From assembly GCA_946122785.1 (NCBI GenBank), contig CAMGYJ010000008.1, forward strand, positions 54,322,963-54,386,962: a DNA stretch of 64,000 nucleotides, given 5' to 3'. The notes beneath the pieces were generated by a model. That model was not told the origin of the DNA. It worked only from the letters and a program-made list of their open reading frames with translations, and made no database searches. Origin of the DNA: Linum tenue (taxonomy: Eukaryota; Streptophyta; Magnoliopsida; Malpighiales; Linaceae). Positions 17,666 through 29,839 of this stretch are shown here, piece after piece (positions within the stretch are counted from its first letter, which is position 1; each line of letters opens with the position of its first letter). The translations under genes and the position numbers were made by a program.

Positions 17666-19483
17666 GATAGTTCAAGGCAGCCCCACTCAACTTTTCGCTA
17701 AAGAAAGCGATTGGCCTCTTCTCTTGCATCAAAACAGCACCTATCCCTATACCAGAGGCATCACACTCGATCTCGAATGTTTTAGAAAAGTCAGGCAACA
17801 TCAGCAAAGGAGCATGGGTTAGTTTATATTTCAAAAGCTCGAAAGCTTTCTGTTGAGCTTCACCCCATTGAAAGGTCATGTTCTTCTTAATTATTGCGGT
17901 CAAAGGCGCAGCAATGGTGCTGAAATCCTTTACAAACCGTCGATAAAACCCTGCAAGACCATGAAAACTTCGAACCTCATTCACATTAGTTGGGGTGGGC
18001 CATGCTTTAATTGCCTCAATCTTTTCCTCATCCACCTCAATTCCCTTTGAGCTCACCACAAATCCCAGAAACACAAGTCTATCAGTGCAAAACATGCATT
18101 TCTTGAGATTACCATACAATTGCTCTTTTCGAAGAGCCTCCAAAACAGCTTTAAGGTGATTCACGTGGTCATCTAAGTTCTTGGAATAAATCAGAATATC
18201 ATCAAAATAGACTACCACGAACTTTCCAATAAAAGCTCTCAAAACATGGTTCATTAATCTCATGAAGGTGCTAGGTGCGTTAGTTAAACCGAAAGGCATA
18301 ACCAACCACTCATATAACCCATGTTTCGTCTTAAAGGCCGTTTTCCATTCATCACCTTCTTTCATTCGAATCTGATGGTATCCAGATTTAAGATCTATTT
18401 TAGAAAACACACTAGAACCATGCAATTCATCCAACATATCATCCAATCTAGGAATAGGATGTCGATACCTTACCGTGATGTTGTTGATGGCCCGACAATC
18501 AACGCACATTCGCCAAGTCTGATCCTTTTTTGGTACAAGGATGACGGGTACAGCACAAGGACTTATGCTCTCTCGAACATGGCCCTTCTCCATCAACTCA
18601 TCTACCTGCCGTTGGAGCTCTTTGGTTTCCTCCGGGTTGGTTCGATACGCTGGTTTGTTTGGAATTGAAGCACCAGGAACGAAATCGATCTGGTGCTCGA
18701 TCCCTCGGATGGGCGGGAGCCCTTTGGGAGCTTCCTCAGGGAAGACATCCTCAAACTCCTGCAAAACAAGCTGAACACTGCTAGGCAAAGCCTGAAGGTC
18801 GTTAGAGCTAAAAAGTGTCTCCTTGTAAAGGAGCATGATCATCGACTCCTGGGTGTTCAAAGCTTGCTTAATCTCACTTCCACTCGCAAAGAAATTATCT
18901 CTTATCACTGGAGCTTCAGTCGTCGTTCTTTTCTTTTCGACGTTTGAATTTCTATTTTCCTCTCGTGGCTTACTCACCAGGGTAGGGTCACTCGAATTTT
19001 CTCTCTTATCTTCTCTCAACTCGTGTTTTTGCTCCCTCTCTTGCTCACGGAGTCGTTGCAACTGCACTTGGTCTTCATAGACCTCCTTGGGAGTCATTGG
19101 CACCAAGGTATGTGCTCGCCCCTTGCAAGACAGAGTGTACTTGTTCGTCTTGCCATCATGTTGGGCAGCTCTGTCAAATTGCCATGGACGTCCCAAGAGT
19201 ATGTGGGCAGCCTGCATGGGTACCACATCACAGAGTACCTCATCCTTGTATCTCCCAATCTCAAAGCTTAGTAGCACCTGACGTGTCACCTTAATCGCTC
19301 CATCCTCGTTCAGCCACTGCAATTTGTAGGATCGCGGGTGCTTGATGGTCTTCAAGTCTTGCCTTGCCACCATGTCAGAACTAACAACGTTGGTGCAGCT
19401 CCCTCCATCTATAACCATCGAACACAGCTTCCCATTAACCAAGCAACGGGTATGGAATAGGTTTTCCCGCTGCTGATTTCTTC
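17663..19483 (-). pseudogene. Chromovirus-like Ty3/gypsy pol fragment (protease, RT, start of RNase H)
   Basis: An open frame on the minus strand enters at NQQRENLFHTRC near 19483 and runs to 17663. In order it holds a protease with IDGGSCTN, an RT domain with YFDDILIYS (near 18200) and LPFGL/MPFGLTNAP-like motifs, and the first RNase H strand (ECDASG). It is cut at ALNYP by the truncated LTR. Gag, PBS, most of RNase H and integrase are missing. At the right it joins the LTR of element A. The RT core itself has no stop, so the fragment is not old. Confidence 0.85.
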
Positions 19484-20232
19484 CGTCTACACTATGATTT
19501 CCACATCCGACTTAGCTTTCCACTCTCTCTCTCTATGGAGTAATCCCCCTCTATCACTTGGGTACGTAAAAACCCTAGATTGTATGTTAGGATGAGTTGT
19601 ATGAACCATTTTCCTTGAAAGACTGATTGATTTATATCCAATTGAAGTACTTTCTCTGAATTACTTGAGACCTGATCACATTCTAGTGTTTCCTGCTTTG
19701 ACCTAGAAAGATAATCTTTGCATAGGTCAATAGAGCACCTTGAATTCGAAGTAGTGGATTGACGACCTTAGTCGGTAAGTCGATTCCTACTCTATACTAG
19801 TTTAGCACCGGTATAGGAAATTTTAATCTTATAGCCTTAGTTAGCTTACACTCGTGGAGGTTAGTCGCCCGTCGGGTATTCTAACTGAGAGAGTCTGAAG
19901 CACTTTAGTCAAGACTTCAGAATGTTTAAGAACTTTCCGCAGTTTAAACATCAATCAACTTGGTTTAGGTGAATTACAACTTGGCTTAACTGCAATCTAC
20001 GAGGACTCATACCTGAGTGAGCCTTCTTGACTTGAATCGCAACCTTTCCTGCATTGTTTTTGTTTAGACTAGTCATAATATCACTACAATTAAACCGCTA
20101 GATAACAAGAATTTCACAGGGTAGTCATCACATATAGGACCCGGGTTGACAATTAAAGCTAAACCCGCTATACTACGCATAAGTAGGTGGTTGCACTGTG
20201 CCACTTTCAAGTGTGACAGTAAAGGCGAGTCA
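19484..20232 (+). repeat. Element A 3' LTR, second part
   Basis: Homologous in order to the later half of the D LTRs (for example the shared GGAGGTTAGTCGCCC and the CCCGCTATACTACGC block) and ends at GCGAGTCA (20232). Relative to the D LTR, about 15-20 bases are missing at the junction with 14972. Confidence 0.75.
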
Positions 20233-21720
20233 TCCATCTTCGTCATAATACCATGGCTGCACACCATGATGTCGAGTCGCGCTTCATTCTCCCTCCTTTT
20301 ATTGTGGAGGATCACTGCTATCATTGCTTTGACTTGGTAGTCCCTTGCGTTGTTGATTGGTGAGGGAACCTGTGGAGAAAAAGGAAGAGGTGCCTCTCCT
20401 CCTTCATATATTCTCTTCACTTGATCTTCCTCGATTGCAAGTATTCTTTGTTCCCTCGCCACCTTAGCTTCAGAAAGTCGGAACATGCTACCCTCCATGT
20501 CCAACGTGTTAGTGGTTGGAAATGGAAGTCCACGTACTCCCCAAATGCCATCGTCATTCAAATGTAGAACTTAGATTTTTTACTTCAAGACTTCAAAGGA
20601 CATAGGAGTGGTCCTACTATCCAACCGAAATTGCACGGCCTCGAAGTCGACTTGGAAATACTTGGCTAGACGACAAAAACTCCTCCACGAAGGGCGGTAA
20701 GCCGATGATCCTATTCATAGATCTTGAAGATAAACAAGATAGCCAAACCGAGATGCAGAGATTTAGGTAGTTGCATACTATGGAAGGAAGTGATGTCTCA
20801 AGCAATCAAATTGCCTTTGCTCCGTTTCTTACCACCCACGGATCTAGAAATCGCGTGATGAACGAGCCACCATTCCGGTTTTACCTCACTAGCTTTTGAT
20901 AGCTTAGCATCCCATGGTCGACTTTCGGATCTCTTGACTTCAGATTCATAAAAAGATCACTGCTATCATTGCTTCGACTCGGTAGTCCCTTGAGTTGTTG
21001 ATTGTTGAGGGAACCTGTGGAGAAATGGGTAGAGGTGCCTCTCCTCATTCATATATTCTCTTCACTTGATCTGCCTTGGTTGCAACCTTCTTTGTTCCCA
21101 CGCCACCATAGCTTCAGGAAGTTGGAACACGGTACCCTCCATGTCCAACGTGTTAGTGGTTGGAAATGGAAGTCCACCTACTCCCCAAACGCCATCGTCA
21201 TTCAAATGTAGAAATTTGATTTTTTACTTCAAGACTTCAAATGACATAGGAGTGGTCCTACTATCCAACTGAAATTGCACGACCCAGATGTCGACTTGGA
21301 AATACTTGGCTTGACGAGTGAGAAAAACTCCTCTATGAAGGGCGACGAGTGGATGGTCCGATACATAGCGCTTGAAGATAGACAAGCTAGACAAACCGAG
21401 ATGCAGAGATTGAGGTAGCTGCATACTATGGAAGAAGGTGATGTCTCAGGCAGTCAAATTGCCTTTGCTCCGATTCTTAACACCCACAGATCTAGCAATC
21501 ACGTTATGAATGAGCCACCACTCTGGTTTTACCTCACTAGCTTTTGATAGCTTAGCATCTCATGGTCGACTGTCGGATCTCTTGACATCAGATTCATAGA
21601 AAGACTTGAAGCACGGGAATTCGGATTACCTTGTAAAATCCTGAGTCGACAGTTGGCGATGTTCTCCTCCTAGTTGGAATTGGATGTTGTCTTCAAGGCC
21701 GGCAGAACCTCTTACATTTT
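20233..21720 (-). pseudogene. Element F ATHILA ORF remains with internal tandem duplication
   Basis: Minus-strand segments read QFQLGGEHRQLSTQDF, AKYFQVD..VQFQLDSRTTPMSFEVLK and LWGVRGLPFPTTNTLD-like blocks typical of ATHILA proteins. The C-terminal portion is present twice as a direct repeat (20310-20954 and 20955-21602, about 645 bp). Stops and frameshifts break every copy. Confidence 0.65.
20310..21602. repeat. Two tandem ~645-bp copies within ATHILA ORF of F
   Basis: GATCACTGCTATCATTGC starts both units (20310, 20955), and GATCTCTTGAC..CAGATTCATA ends both (about 20930 and 21578). The units are diverged, so the duplication is not recent. Confidence 0.8.
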
Positions 21721-22265
21721 GAATGGTAAGATTTCTAAGTCTTAGCAAAGAGAGGGGACTTGAATAGGGATGAAGTTCCAAGGTAATGAATAGCAAAATC
21801 TCCCAAGTCAATCCTAAACCGAGCAAACAAGAGATAATCAATGCAAATGAGTTAATGCTCAATGAATAGGAATGGAGAAAATGGAAACTATGTAGTTGTG
21901 GACTTTCTACGAAAACTTGACGGGCGGTCTTTGAAAACTAAAGAGGTGCATGGAAATAGCCCACCAAGGTCTCCCAAAATGCATAGCAAGCTCATTAAAG
22001 CAAAGAGAACAATCCTAGTGCATCAAATAGTCAAGCCAAGATGAAGATAAGCATTTCAAGATCTTAAAGCATTCAACACATGTTGAGCAAGATAAGGTGG
22101 TTAAAATAGGAGATAATGGGAAAGTGTACCAAAAGATCTTCTCAAAAGATGTTGAAAATTGAGTCTAAGAAGTGTATGCTCAACAAGCTAAGATAAGTGG
22201 GAAAAATATGGTATGCAGATCTAAAAGATGAGATGAAAAGATCACACATGAATGAAATGTGGAGG
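21721..22265 (-). other. Element F stretch between internal promoter region and ATHILA remains
   Basis: No supported ORF. By position it corresponds to the leader and intron of the other elements, but I could not identify splice sites. Confidence 0.3.
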
Positions 22266-22365
22266 TCCCCTTTAAATAGGCACGAGCAAGATTGTGGGCT
22301 ATTGTCATGAGATCGCGGCCACGATCTTTGGTATGTCTACCGTCTACCGCGATCTTTGCCCTAAT
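22266..22365 (-). promoter_or_regulatory. Element F internal palindromes and TATA-like box
   Basis: GATCGCGGCCACGATCTT and related GATC..CGCGATC words at 22310-22365 precede CCTATTTAAAGG on the minus strand (22271-22280). The LTR of F carries the same word family at 29282-29640. Confidence 0.45.
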
Positions 22366-22539
22366 CATGACAACATGTTTTCACCTATTCCTTAAACTTA
22401 ATCATTCATCTAAAGCACTCAAACATCTAAAGTCAAGGCAAGGCAAGGACTAAGGTATATCAATCATTCTTAGTGAAATCCAAATCTCTAATCAAGCAAT
22501 TATGCAAAAATAAAAAGGAAAAGATACGCAAACCAAGTT

Positions 22540-22596
22540 TTTGGGTTGCCTCCCAACAAGCGCATCTTTAAAAGTCTTTTTTCCAGACTTGACTCC
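22540..22596 (-). other. Element F post-pol AGGCAA hairpin
   Basis: Minus-strand GCGCTTGTTGGGAGGCAACC block with arms TTGGG/CCCAA and loop AGGCAA. Relative to B, D and E a base pair is exchanged on both sides of the stem. Confidence 0.6.
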
Positions 22597-22625
22597 TTGA
22601 GATCAAAAGACGAGATCTCCCTTCT

Positions 22626-23942
22626 TCACTGATGATCCTTCGTAGAAATTATACTTATGGAGTCTCTTGGGTGCCTCATGCAGTGCTTGAAATATGAAGG
22701 ATTCATTCGAAGGTTGATGTGTAGGATTGAAGAACAAAGCTCTCTTGTACTTGTATCATCATCTGTGAATGGCTTATAGCATTCTCCGAACTCTTCATCT
22801 TCGATTGTAGGAGCTAGGTTTTTCTTTACATCCCAACCTTTTCCCTTGGGAAATCTCTCTTCAAAGATGAACCTCTTTAGCTTCCTTCTACGATCATTGG
22901 CTTGATGAGAAACTTTGAGCAACTCTTAAGTATCCCTTTTCTGAGAAAATTCTTCTTTACCCAGTCTTTTTATAATCTTGCAAGAATCTCTCGCACTTTC
23001 ATCTTTACTATCATAGGGATCAACATGAGCAACCATGTTGAACCATTCTATCTTGGCGCTTGAAGGTGGTGTAGTAGGAAGTGTAACTGGCTCACAATCC
23101 ATCTTGACATCTTCCCATTTGGAGTACTTGTGCAAATTGGGGATTGGATTTATCTTATAGCTTATCTCCTCCTCTCCAAACCTTAACGTGATCTTGCTTC
23201 CACTCACATCAATGATAGTCCTTGTCGTGGTTAAGAATGGTCGGCCTAGGATAATTGATGCATCACATCCTTCCGTGTCGAGAACCAAGAAATCCACAGG
23301 ATAGACACAATGAGAACATTTTACCAAGACATTCTTAATGACTCCTCTTGGTTCGATAACACACCTATTGTCCAACTCAATCCTCATCTTAGTAGGTATT
23401 AGTGGTCCAAGGTCTAACTCATTGTATATTCTTGTAGGCATAATGTTGATAATAGACCACAAATCCGCCAATGGATTCCAAAAAGTTTTAAATCCGAAGG
23501 TACATGGGATACTGAAGGTTACCGAATCTCTCATTTTGGGAGGGAATCCTTCACATCCAATGGATGCTGAAGCAACTTCATTAACAGTTACCATAGAAAC
23601 TTCTTCCATCTTCCCTTTTCCCAACATTATTTCTTTTAAGAATTTGGTATATTTATGAATCTTTATCACCATGTCGAAGAAAGGGACCGTTACCTTCAAT
23701 TTCTTCAAGGTGACCGTCAATGGGGCACATTCATGATAGAGATCACTTTTAAATAACCGTCTAGGATATGGACCTCTTGGTATTGGTTTGGGTGCTTGAG
23801 TCTTCTTAGTCTTATCCTCATCTTCAATCTTGATTTCAATAGCAGGTTGCACTTCTTCCCGAACTAGCTCTTCTTCTTGAACAACTTCATGTTGAACTTC
23901 TTCTACCGGTATCCTCAGTGTTGAGATAGGAACCTCCTTCAA
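22626..23942 (-). pseudogene. Element F gag linker and protease, followed by unassigned tail
   Basis: Residues of the main frame (22926-23942) match the Athila gag-protease linker and protease (VSGSKITLRFGEEE and ILGRPFLTTTRTIIDV). The catalytic block reads LADLWSIINIMP, with Trp in place of the Gly after DL, so the protease should be dead. A short frame at 22626-22922 follows with no recognisable domain. There is no RT or integrase between it and the AGGCAA hairpin. Confidence 0.7.
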
Positions 23943-24056
23943 AGGTTGGCCACTCCTTAGAGTTATCGCATGACAAACCTCCTTAGGATTAGGTTCGGAA
24001 TTGCCCGGTAGAGTTCCTTATGGTCTCGATGATAGAGTTTGGGCCAAAGATCTTAA

Positions 24057-25065
24057 TTAGGCTTCAAGATTTTGAAGTGAAGCTTTTTGATCCCTTTGTC
24101 CCGCTTCCAAACTCGTGAATTTGGTTGTGATACTCTCTATGAACTTTTCAATAGTTTCAAACTTCTTGTGGGAGTATGTATGGAATTGACCAACCAAGTC
24201 TTCAAGTTTAGAGACTCGACCATCGGAGGGCCGACTTTGCTCTTGATACACCCCTTGGTATGAGGGTTGACTCGGCCTTGGATAAGCATTTTGCATAGGG
24301 GCTTGCGATTGGCACCCCAGAGGCTTTTGATCCGTCAGAGAAGACCAAAGGAAGTTAGGATGCTTCCTCCAACCCGGATTATATGTTGAGCTATAAGGAT
24401 TGTTTCCTCGATTGTCCTCCAACAAAGTTGGCTTGCTCCAATTTTCTTTAAGCCTCAATCATAGACTTACACTCATTCATGGTATGAGTTATGTCGCCAC
24501 ACCAATCACACTTCATAAGTTGCTTTATATTGCCTTTCATCGATGATGCAACTTGATCAATTTTCTTGGAAAGTTCTTGTATATGCCCCTCTAACGATAA
24601 ATGTTCTTCAATCTAAAAATAACTACCCTTCTTAACAATCTTGCCACTCCTTCCTTCACCCCCCCCCCCCAAATTGTAGCTATTGAGGGCAATCATTTCG
24701 ATCAAGTTTTGAAGTTCACCGACTTCCTTGTTCCTATTGGCACCTCCACTAGCTGCATCGACGAGGTGGCGTGACTCCGTAGTTAAACTGTTATAAAACT
24801 TTCCACTTGTAGCCAATCGGCGGTGCCATGATGTGGAAATTTGAGTAGGAGACACGCAAACCTTTCCCATGCTTCAAACAATGGCTCATCCTCCTCTTGA
24901 CGGAACACAATAATCTCACTTCTCATTAAAGCTGTCATGGAAGGCGGAATGTATCGTGCGAAGAAATCTTCACAAAGATCCTCACATGAAGTGATGGAAT
25001 GATGGGGGTGGTTGTTCAACCATTGATTTTCCATCCAAGTACGATACATGTCAACACTAACCCCA
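24057..25065 (-). pseudogene. Element F gag, first copy
   Basis: Pieces in different frames carry the retrotransposon gag core (WLNNHPHHSITSCEDLCEDFFARY, EAWERFACLLLKFPHHG) and the C-terminal Gln/Pro-rich region. Frameshifts near 24790 and 24460-24600 break it. About 680 bp of it (24385-25060) is repeated at 27455-28085. Confidence 0.7.
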
Positions 25066-27440
25066 TTGTGTTGATGGGACGTCGAGGGGTGGGTCTCATG
25101 AGGATAGGGTTTCTGTTGTATGAGTTTATTGATGATCTGTGTAACACCTTAGGCAAATCCCACATCGACAAAGCACAGGAGAGATCCATGGTTCATAGGT
25201 AGGAAACCGACCTTAACTGACAAGACGGGTTTTGCGGTGTAATGGAGGAGTTCTTGTGAGAAATCTGAAGTTAAACGTGCTCATTGTGGAGTACAAAAAG
25301 GATGGGTGACCTTATGGGAAGTCACCCTGAATTGCACCCGAAGTCGAAATCCGTGCGGGTGTAGAGGCCCAAAGCGGACAGTATCTTGTCGGAAAAAGAT
25401 TCAGGATGTTACAAGATCTTAAATATCTCAACATGTAACACCTTAGGCAAATCCCACATCGACAAAGCACGGGAGAGATCCATGGTTAATAAGTAGGAAA
25501 CCGACCTTAACTGACAAGACACGTTTTGGGGTGTAATGGAGGAGTTCTTGTGAGAAGTCTGAAGTTAAACGTGCTTAGTGTGGAGTACAACAAGGATGGA
25601 TGACCTTATCGGAAGTCACCTTGAATTGCACCCCAAATTGAAATCCGTGCGGGTGTAGAGGCACAAAGCGGACAGTATCTTGTCAGGAAAAGGTTTGGGA
25701 TGTTACAATCTGTTCCTTGTGGAGTTATTAGCTTTCGCGGATGTGATGCTTTGGTGTGTTGCTCGGTGCTTATCACCAGATGTCAATGGCGTAGCCCGGA
25801 TTTTGTTTAAGGTATGTCTACTTAAAAGAAAAAATACACATGATAAAATATTTTTTTTATTAACTTTGCCAATCATTCATGATACAATCTTATATTGGAA
25901 ATAGTTGGTAAATTAAAATACATTAGTAGTCGAAATTATGAAGAATATCACTCTTTGTACCATACAATTATTGATAATTTAGATAGTCTTTTTCTTTGAA
26001 TGGTGTTCTTTGTGAGGAATCATTTAATAAAAATAACTCAAATTGCTATAAGAGGTTCAATAATATATCTTATAACACATACTATACTAGCATGCTCCTT
26101 CGTATAAAAGTCATATTATATGGAATTGTAGTTTGCTTACATGTGAATATCGTGTGATTAAGAAATGAGCTTGCAAAGATTTGAACACGAGACCTTTCGA
26201 TAAACTATTCTCAATTATATGCCTGCTAATTTTTATATCAGTTTACTATTGTACAAAATTTAACTATTTTCCTTCCAAATCAGGGGGTCTGCCACCCTGT
26301 TACACTCTCCCTCCGGCACTGTCAAATGTCTATGCGGGTGACGCTAAGATTGTCATAGACAAAATAATGTTGGGGAAAGCGAATGATAACCGAGGGGGGC
26401 GATTCTTGAAGAAATCATTGGTCTCGTCATTCTTTCCAACTGTTTTGTGTTCGTTTTGTTTGTCGTCATTGTAATAGGGTTTCCCACTTGGCGGGACGTA
26501 ACTCCTTTTGTTGTCCCATCCTTTAGTTGGGTTCGGTTTGGTAGCTTGGCTATTTTCGGCCTTTTGAACTCTTTTGTATCTGGTTGTTTCCCTCGGTAAT
26601 ACGAGTGATCTTTTGATAAATCCTATTAATTGTGCATATAAACGATATTAATTGTGCTATGCAAAATGATATCCACTTTGATATATTTTGGAACAAAAAA
26701 ATTGAGACATTTATTACCAGTTTATACCATGATGATAATGTTGGTAGTATATAAGATCATACCACACGCTATGAAAGTGTACGATGGTGGTATGAATATA
26801 CCACAGAGCACAATGGTTGCATAAATGACAATAAGAATATCGTAATTGTATTTTATTACATTTCGTCATTGTTTAGCACGTACCACCCTATTTTAGGATA
26901 GTATGGGGTGATATATTTTGGACTGGAACGGTTTTCCCCATAAATTTATAGATCGTTAGAGCACGATGAACTGATTACTTAGGTGCAAAAGTTTTCAAAT
27001 TTTGAGTTAAAAACAAGTTGGTAGCGAGTGATATAACTTGTATGGACTTTTTATTCAAAATATATTAAAAATGAATATCATTTTGTAGATCACACACGTT
27101 CTATCTATGCAAAAAAAATTGAAATTCAAGTTATAACGAAAAAGATAAAGTCGATTAAAAAACTAGTGAGAAAAAATCACTTTAATTTCTTATCGCAAGT
27201 GCATAACCAAGATCTGGAACATTCTAACCCCATTTAAAACTAAGGGGGTCTGATCTGGTTATACAAGTCATAACCAAGATTATGGAAGCTAAGTTAAATC
27301 AAATATAATTTCTAACTAAGATCAAAGTTTGGTTTCCAACAAAATGTGAAGGACAAAGTTGGATTTGTCTAAAAAAAAATGTGCCATTTGAACAATGATA
27401 ATGTTGTCACTGTTCTTTCTCAAGTAACCCAATTAGTCAT
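25066..27440 (+). mobile_element. LINE 3' piece inside F gag (carrying a Cassandra dimer)
   Basis: From GTTGATGGGACGTCGAGG it follows the RNase H-like and 3'-UTR sequence of the LINE copies at 31012 and 32317, including the CACCCTGTTACACTCTCC and GGTAATACGAGTGATCTTTTG blocks. Homology with the other copies fades after about 26830. The last 300-600 bp is AT-rich and I recognise nothing in it. Confidence 0.6.
25140..25707 (+). mobile_element. Cassandra-type TRIM: two LTRs with almost no interior
   Basis: Two 274-bp LTRs (25140-25413, 25434-25707), each TGTAACACC...GTTACA, are separated by only 20 bp with no PBS. Each contains a segment matching the 3' part of plant 5S rRNA (25249-25339 and 25543-25633, with the GGATGGGTGACC block), the hallmark of Cassandra. 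A 5-bp duplication ATCTG (25135-25139, 25708-25712) flanks the pair. Confidence 0.85.
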
Positions 27441-28117
27441 TATCAAATAATATGTTGAGCTATAGGGATTGTTTCCCTGAGATTGTCCACTAACAAAGTT
27501 GGCTTGCTCAAATTTTATTTAAGCTTTCATGGTATGACATGCGTCGCCACCCCAATCACACTTCATAAGTTGCTTCCTATTGCCTTTCATCAATGATGCA
27601 ACTTGATCAATTTTCTTGGAAAGTTCTTGTATATGCACCGCTAACGATGAAGGTTCTTCAATCTTCAATAAACTACCCTTCTTCACACTCTTGCCTCTCC
27701 TTCATTCCCCCAAATTGTAGCTAATGAGGGCCATCTATTCAATCAAGCATTGAAGTTCACCGACTTCCTTGTTCCTATTGGCACCTCCACTAGCCGCATC
27801 GACGATGTGGTGTGACTCCTTTGTTAAACCGTTATAAAAACCTTCCACTTGTAGCCAATCGGTGATGCCATGATGCTGACATTTGAGTAGGAGAGAAGTA
27901 AACCTTTCCATGCTTCAAACAATGGCTCATCCTACTCTTGATGGAATATGATAATCTCAATTCTCATTAAAGCCGTCTTGGAAGGTTGAATGTACCGTGC
28001 GAAGAAATTTTCACAAAGATCCGCCCATGAAGTGATGGAATGATGGGGGTGATTGTTTAACCATTGCTTTGCCATCCAAAGAATCCCTTCTTCGCATACA
28101 AAGGCGCTACAAGACAT
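27441..28117 (-). pseudogene. Element F gag, second copy next to the LTR
   Basis: Matches 24385-25060 and carries WLNNHPHHSITSWADLCENFFARY. It lies at the correct distance from the PBS, so this is the original 5' end of the F gag. Confidence 0.7.
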
Positions 28118-28285
28118 AAACTCAACAACCCGTGACGCACAAAGTTGTATAACAAAACACTAACACGAAACAAACTATGAAAGTGACAACAACACAAACT
28201 AAAACACAAACAAAAACAAAAGACTAAACAAAACAAAATAAAGACTAGACTAACAACTCAATGGTTTTCTACTAGTTACCAAGGT
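28118..28285 (-). other. Element F leader between PBS and gag
   Basis: A/C-rich on +, short untranslated leader. Confidence 0.4.
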
Positions 28286-28304
28286 TCCCCTGCAACGGCG
28301 CCAA
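28286..28304 (-). other. Element F primer-binding site (tRNA-Asp, one mismatch)
   Basis: TTCCCCTGCAACGGCGCCA on + differs by one base from the tRNA-Asp 3' end used by element B. Confidence 0.8.
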
Positions 28305-28310
28305 AAATCT

Positions 28311-29839
28311 TAATCGATTTCATACGTGCAGGTTATTATCAATGGTTAGAACGTGTCAACAATTACCCCATCGTAGGCCAAGTTTAACCTAAAATGGCAT
28401 TTTTGTATAGTGGCAATCAAGGTTGTATTCTACTCGGGTCTTGGTACCCTAGCCTACTTTCTACGTTATTGTTAACTAGCCAATCGATTTGAGGGTTTTG
28501 TGTGGAGGATATAAGTGAACTACTGGTTAAGAGAACAAATAAATATAAAAGCAGGTACTTCGGGGAGCTATCCCTCACCCTAACTTAGAACTAATATGCA
28601 ATGTCTAGATACTTAGGGTTTTTCGAATGCGGTGAGTGAGCTCTTTTTTGTGAGAGTTTGTGGTTATCCAAATGCTTCCGAGGACACCTCCCCTAAAACT
28701 ATTTATAGTCGCCTTGATCTAGGTTGTCGTATTTGGGGCATTAAGCTCATAGCTCCTTTTAATGGGTACTACCGACCATCCACACCGAGGTTTCATCCCG
28801 GGTTCCATATCTAGGAAGAAAATCCTATTTAAACGAGTACTACCCATCCATAGCACCCTATTTGCTTGATGGCGCCTACCTTTCTAACCCTAAAATTCCA
28901 TACCCACCGTAGTAGCTCAAGTAGGCTAGTAGAGAAGATTAGGGCGACTTACCCAAACACAATCAAAGCTAGGAAGCATAAGAATCAAATAGATAAACAT
29001 ATTCATTCATTAAAACCCTAAAATATCCATACATACATAGTAACTATAAAACTAGGGTTTAGAACCCCTAGTACTTTAGAGGACTACTCCATAAAGGAGG
29101 GAAGAATATACATAGAAGAGGTGGAAGAATAATTGATGTTAAGGAAGATGCCTCCCGCTCTTCTAGTTCTTTCTCCTCTTCTCCTTCCTTCAGCTCCTCT
29201 CTCTTCTCTCTCTCTAAAACCATAAATTCTATCTTAAAATCAGCTCTTTTGAATGGGGAAAAGGGGTCTTCTATTTATACGTATCAAAGGATAGAGAAGA
29301 TCGCGGGCAGACAGGGTTAAGATCACGGGCGTGATCTTCAGCACAGAGGCCGCAATCTGCAGACGCTGCCATTTCGGCCGTCGGGGCGAGGAGTTCGTGG
29401 CTGACTTCACGGTCGCGATCCACAAGTCGCTGCCGCGAACTTCCTTGTGGCAGTTTGTGTTTCGGTCGTGTTCTTCCTAGGAACCTCTCTGTTTCTCCTA
29501 GGCTGCTTCCTAGCGAAGTTTGCGCCCTAGTCCCTCCAGATTGCGGGCACAATCTTATACTTCCAGGCCGCAATCTTTGGCTTTTCTTTGCAAGCTTTGT
29601 TCTCGGCCGTGATCTTTGGCTACAGGCTGCGATCTTCAGTCTTCTGCCCCATTGCTACACTTGTGACCTTATTTTGTACCTAATTCGCATATATTGTCTA
29701 AAGCACACTAAAATCATGATAAAATCGAATAGGAACGAAATAGGGATGCAATTGATATTGATCAAACAATTATGCACATGAATTGGCACGAAACCAGCCT
29801 TAATATGAAGGTTAAACAACACTATTTTATGTGTTATCA
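28311..29839 (-). repeat. Element F 5' LTR
   Basis: From TAATCGATTTCAT, six bases past the PBS, to GTGTTATCA at 29839, where LINE coding sequence starts. A palindrome array of GATCGCGGCCGCGATC-like words lies at 29282-29640. A strong TATAAATAG lies at 29271-29279 on the minus strand. The TG end is degenerate. Confidence 0.75.

Larger units (their letters stand above)
20233..29839 (-). mobile_element. Element F: degraded Athila-type element, cut by A on the left
   Basis: Minus-strand order from the right: 5' LTR, PBS, gag piece, LINE piece with Cassandra, second gag piece, protease, AGGCAA hairpin, palindromes with TATA-like box, ATHILA ORF remains. There is no RT or integrase. The left end stops where element A begins, as if A had inserted into the ATHILA ORF of F. 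The right end abuts LINE ORF2. Confidence 0.7.

Noticed and set aside
25249..25339. Possible 5S rRNA gene
   Set aside because: Only the 3' half resembles 5S, with several changes, and it sits in paired LTRs with TSDs. It is Cassandra.
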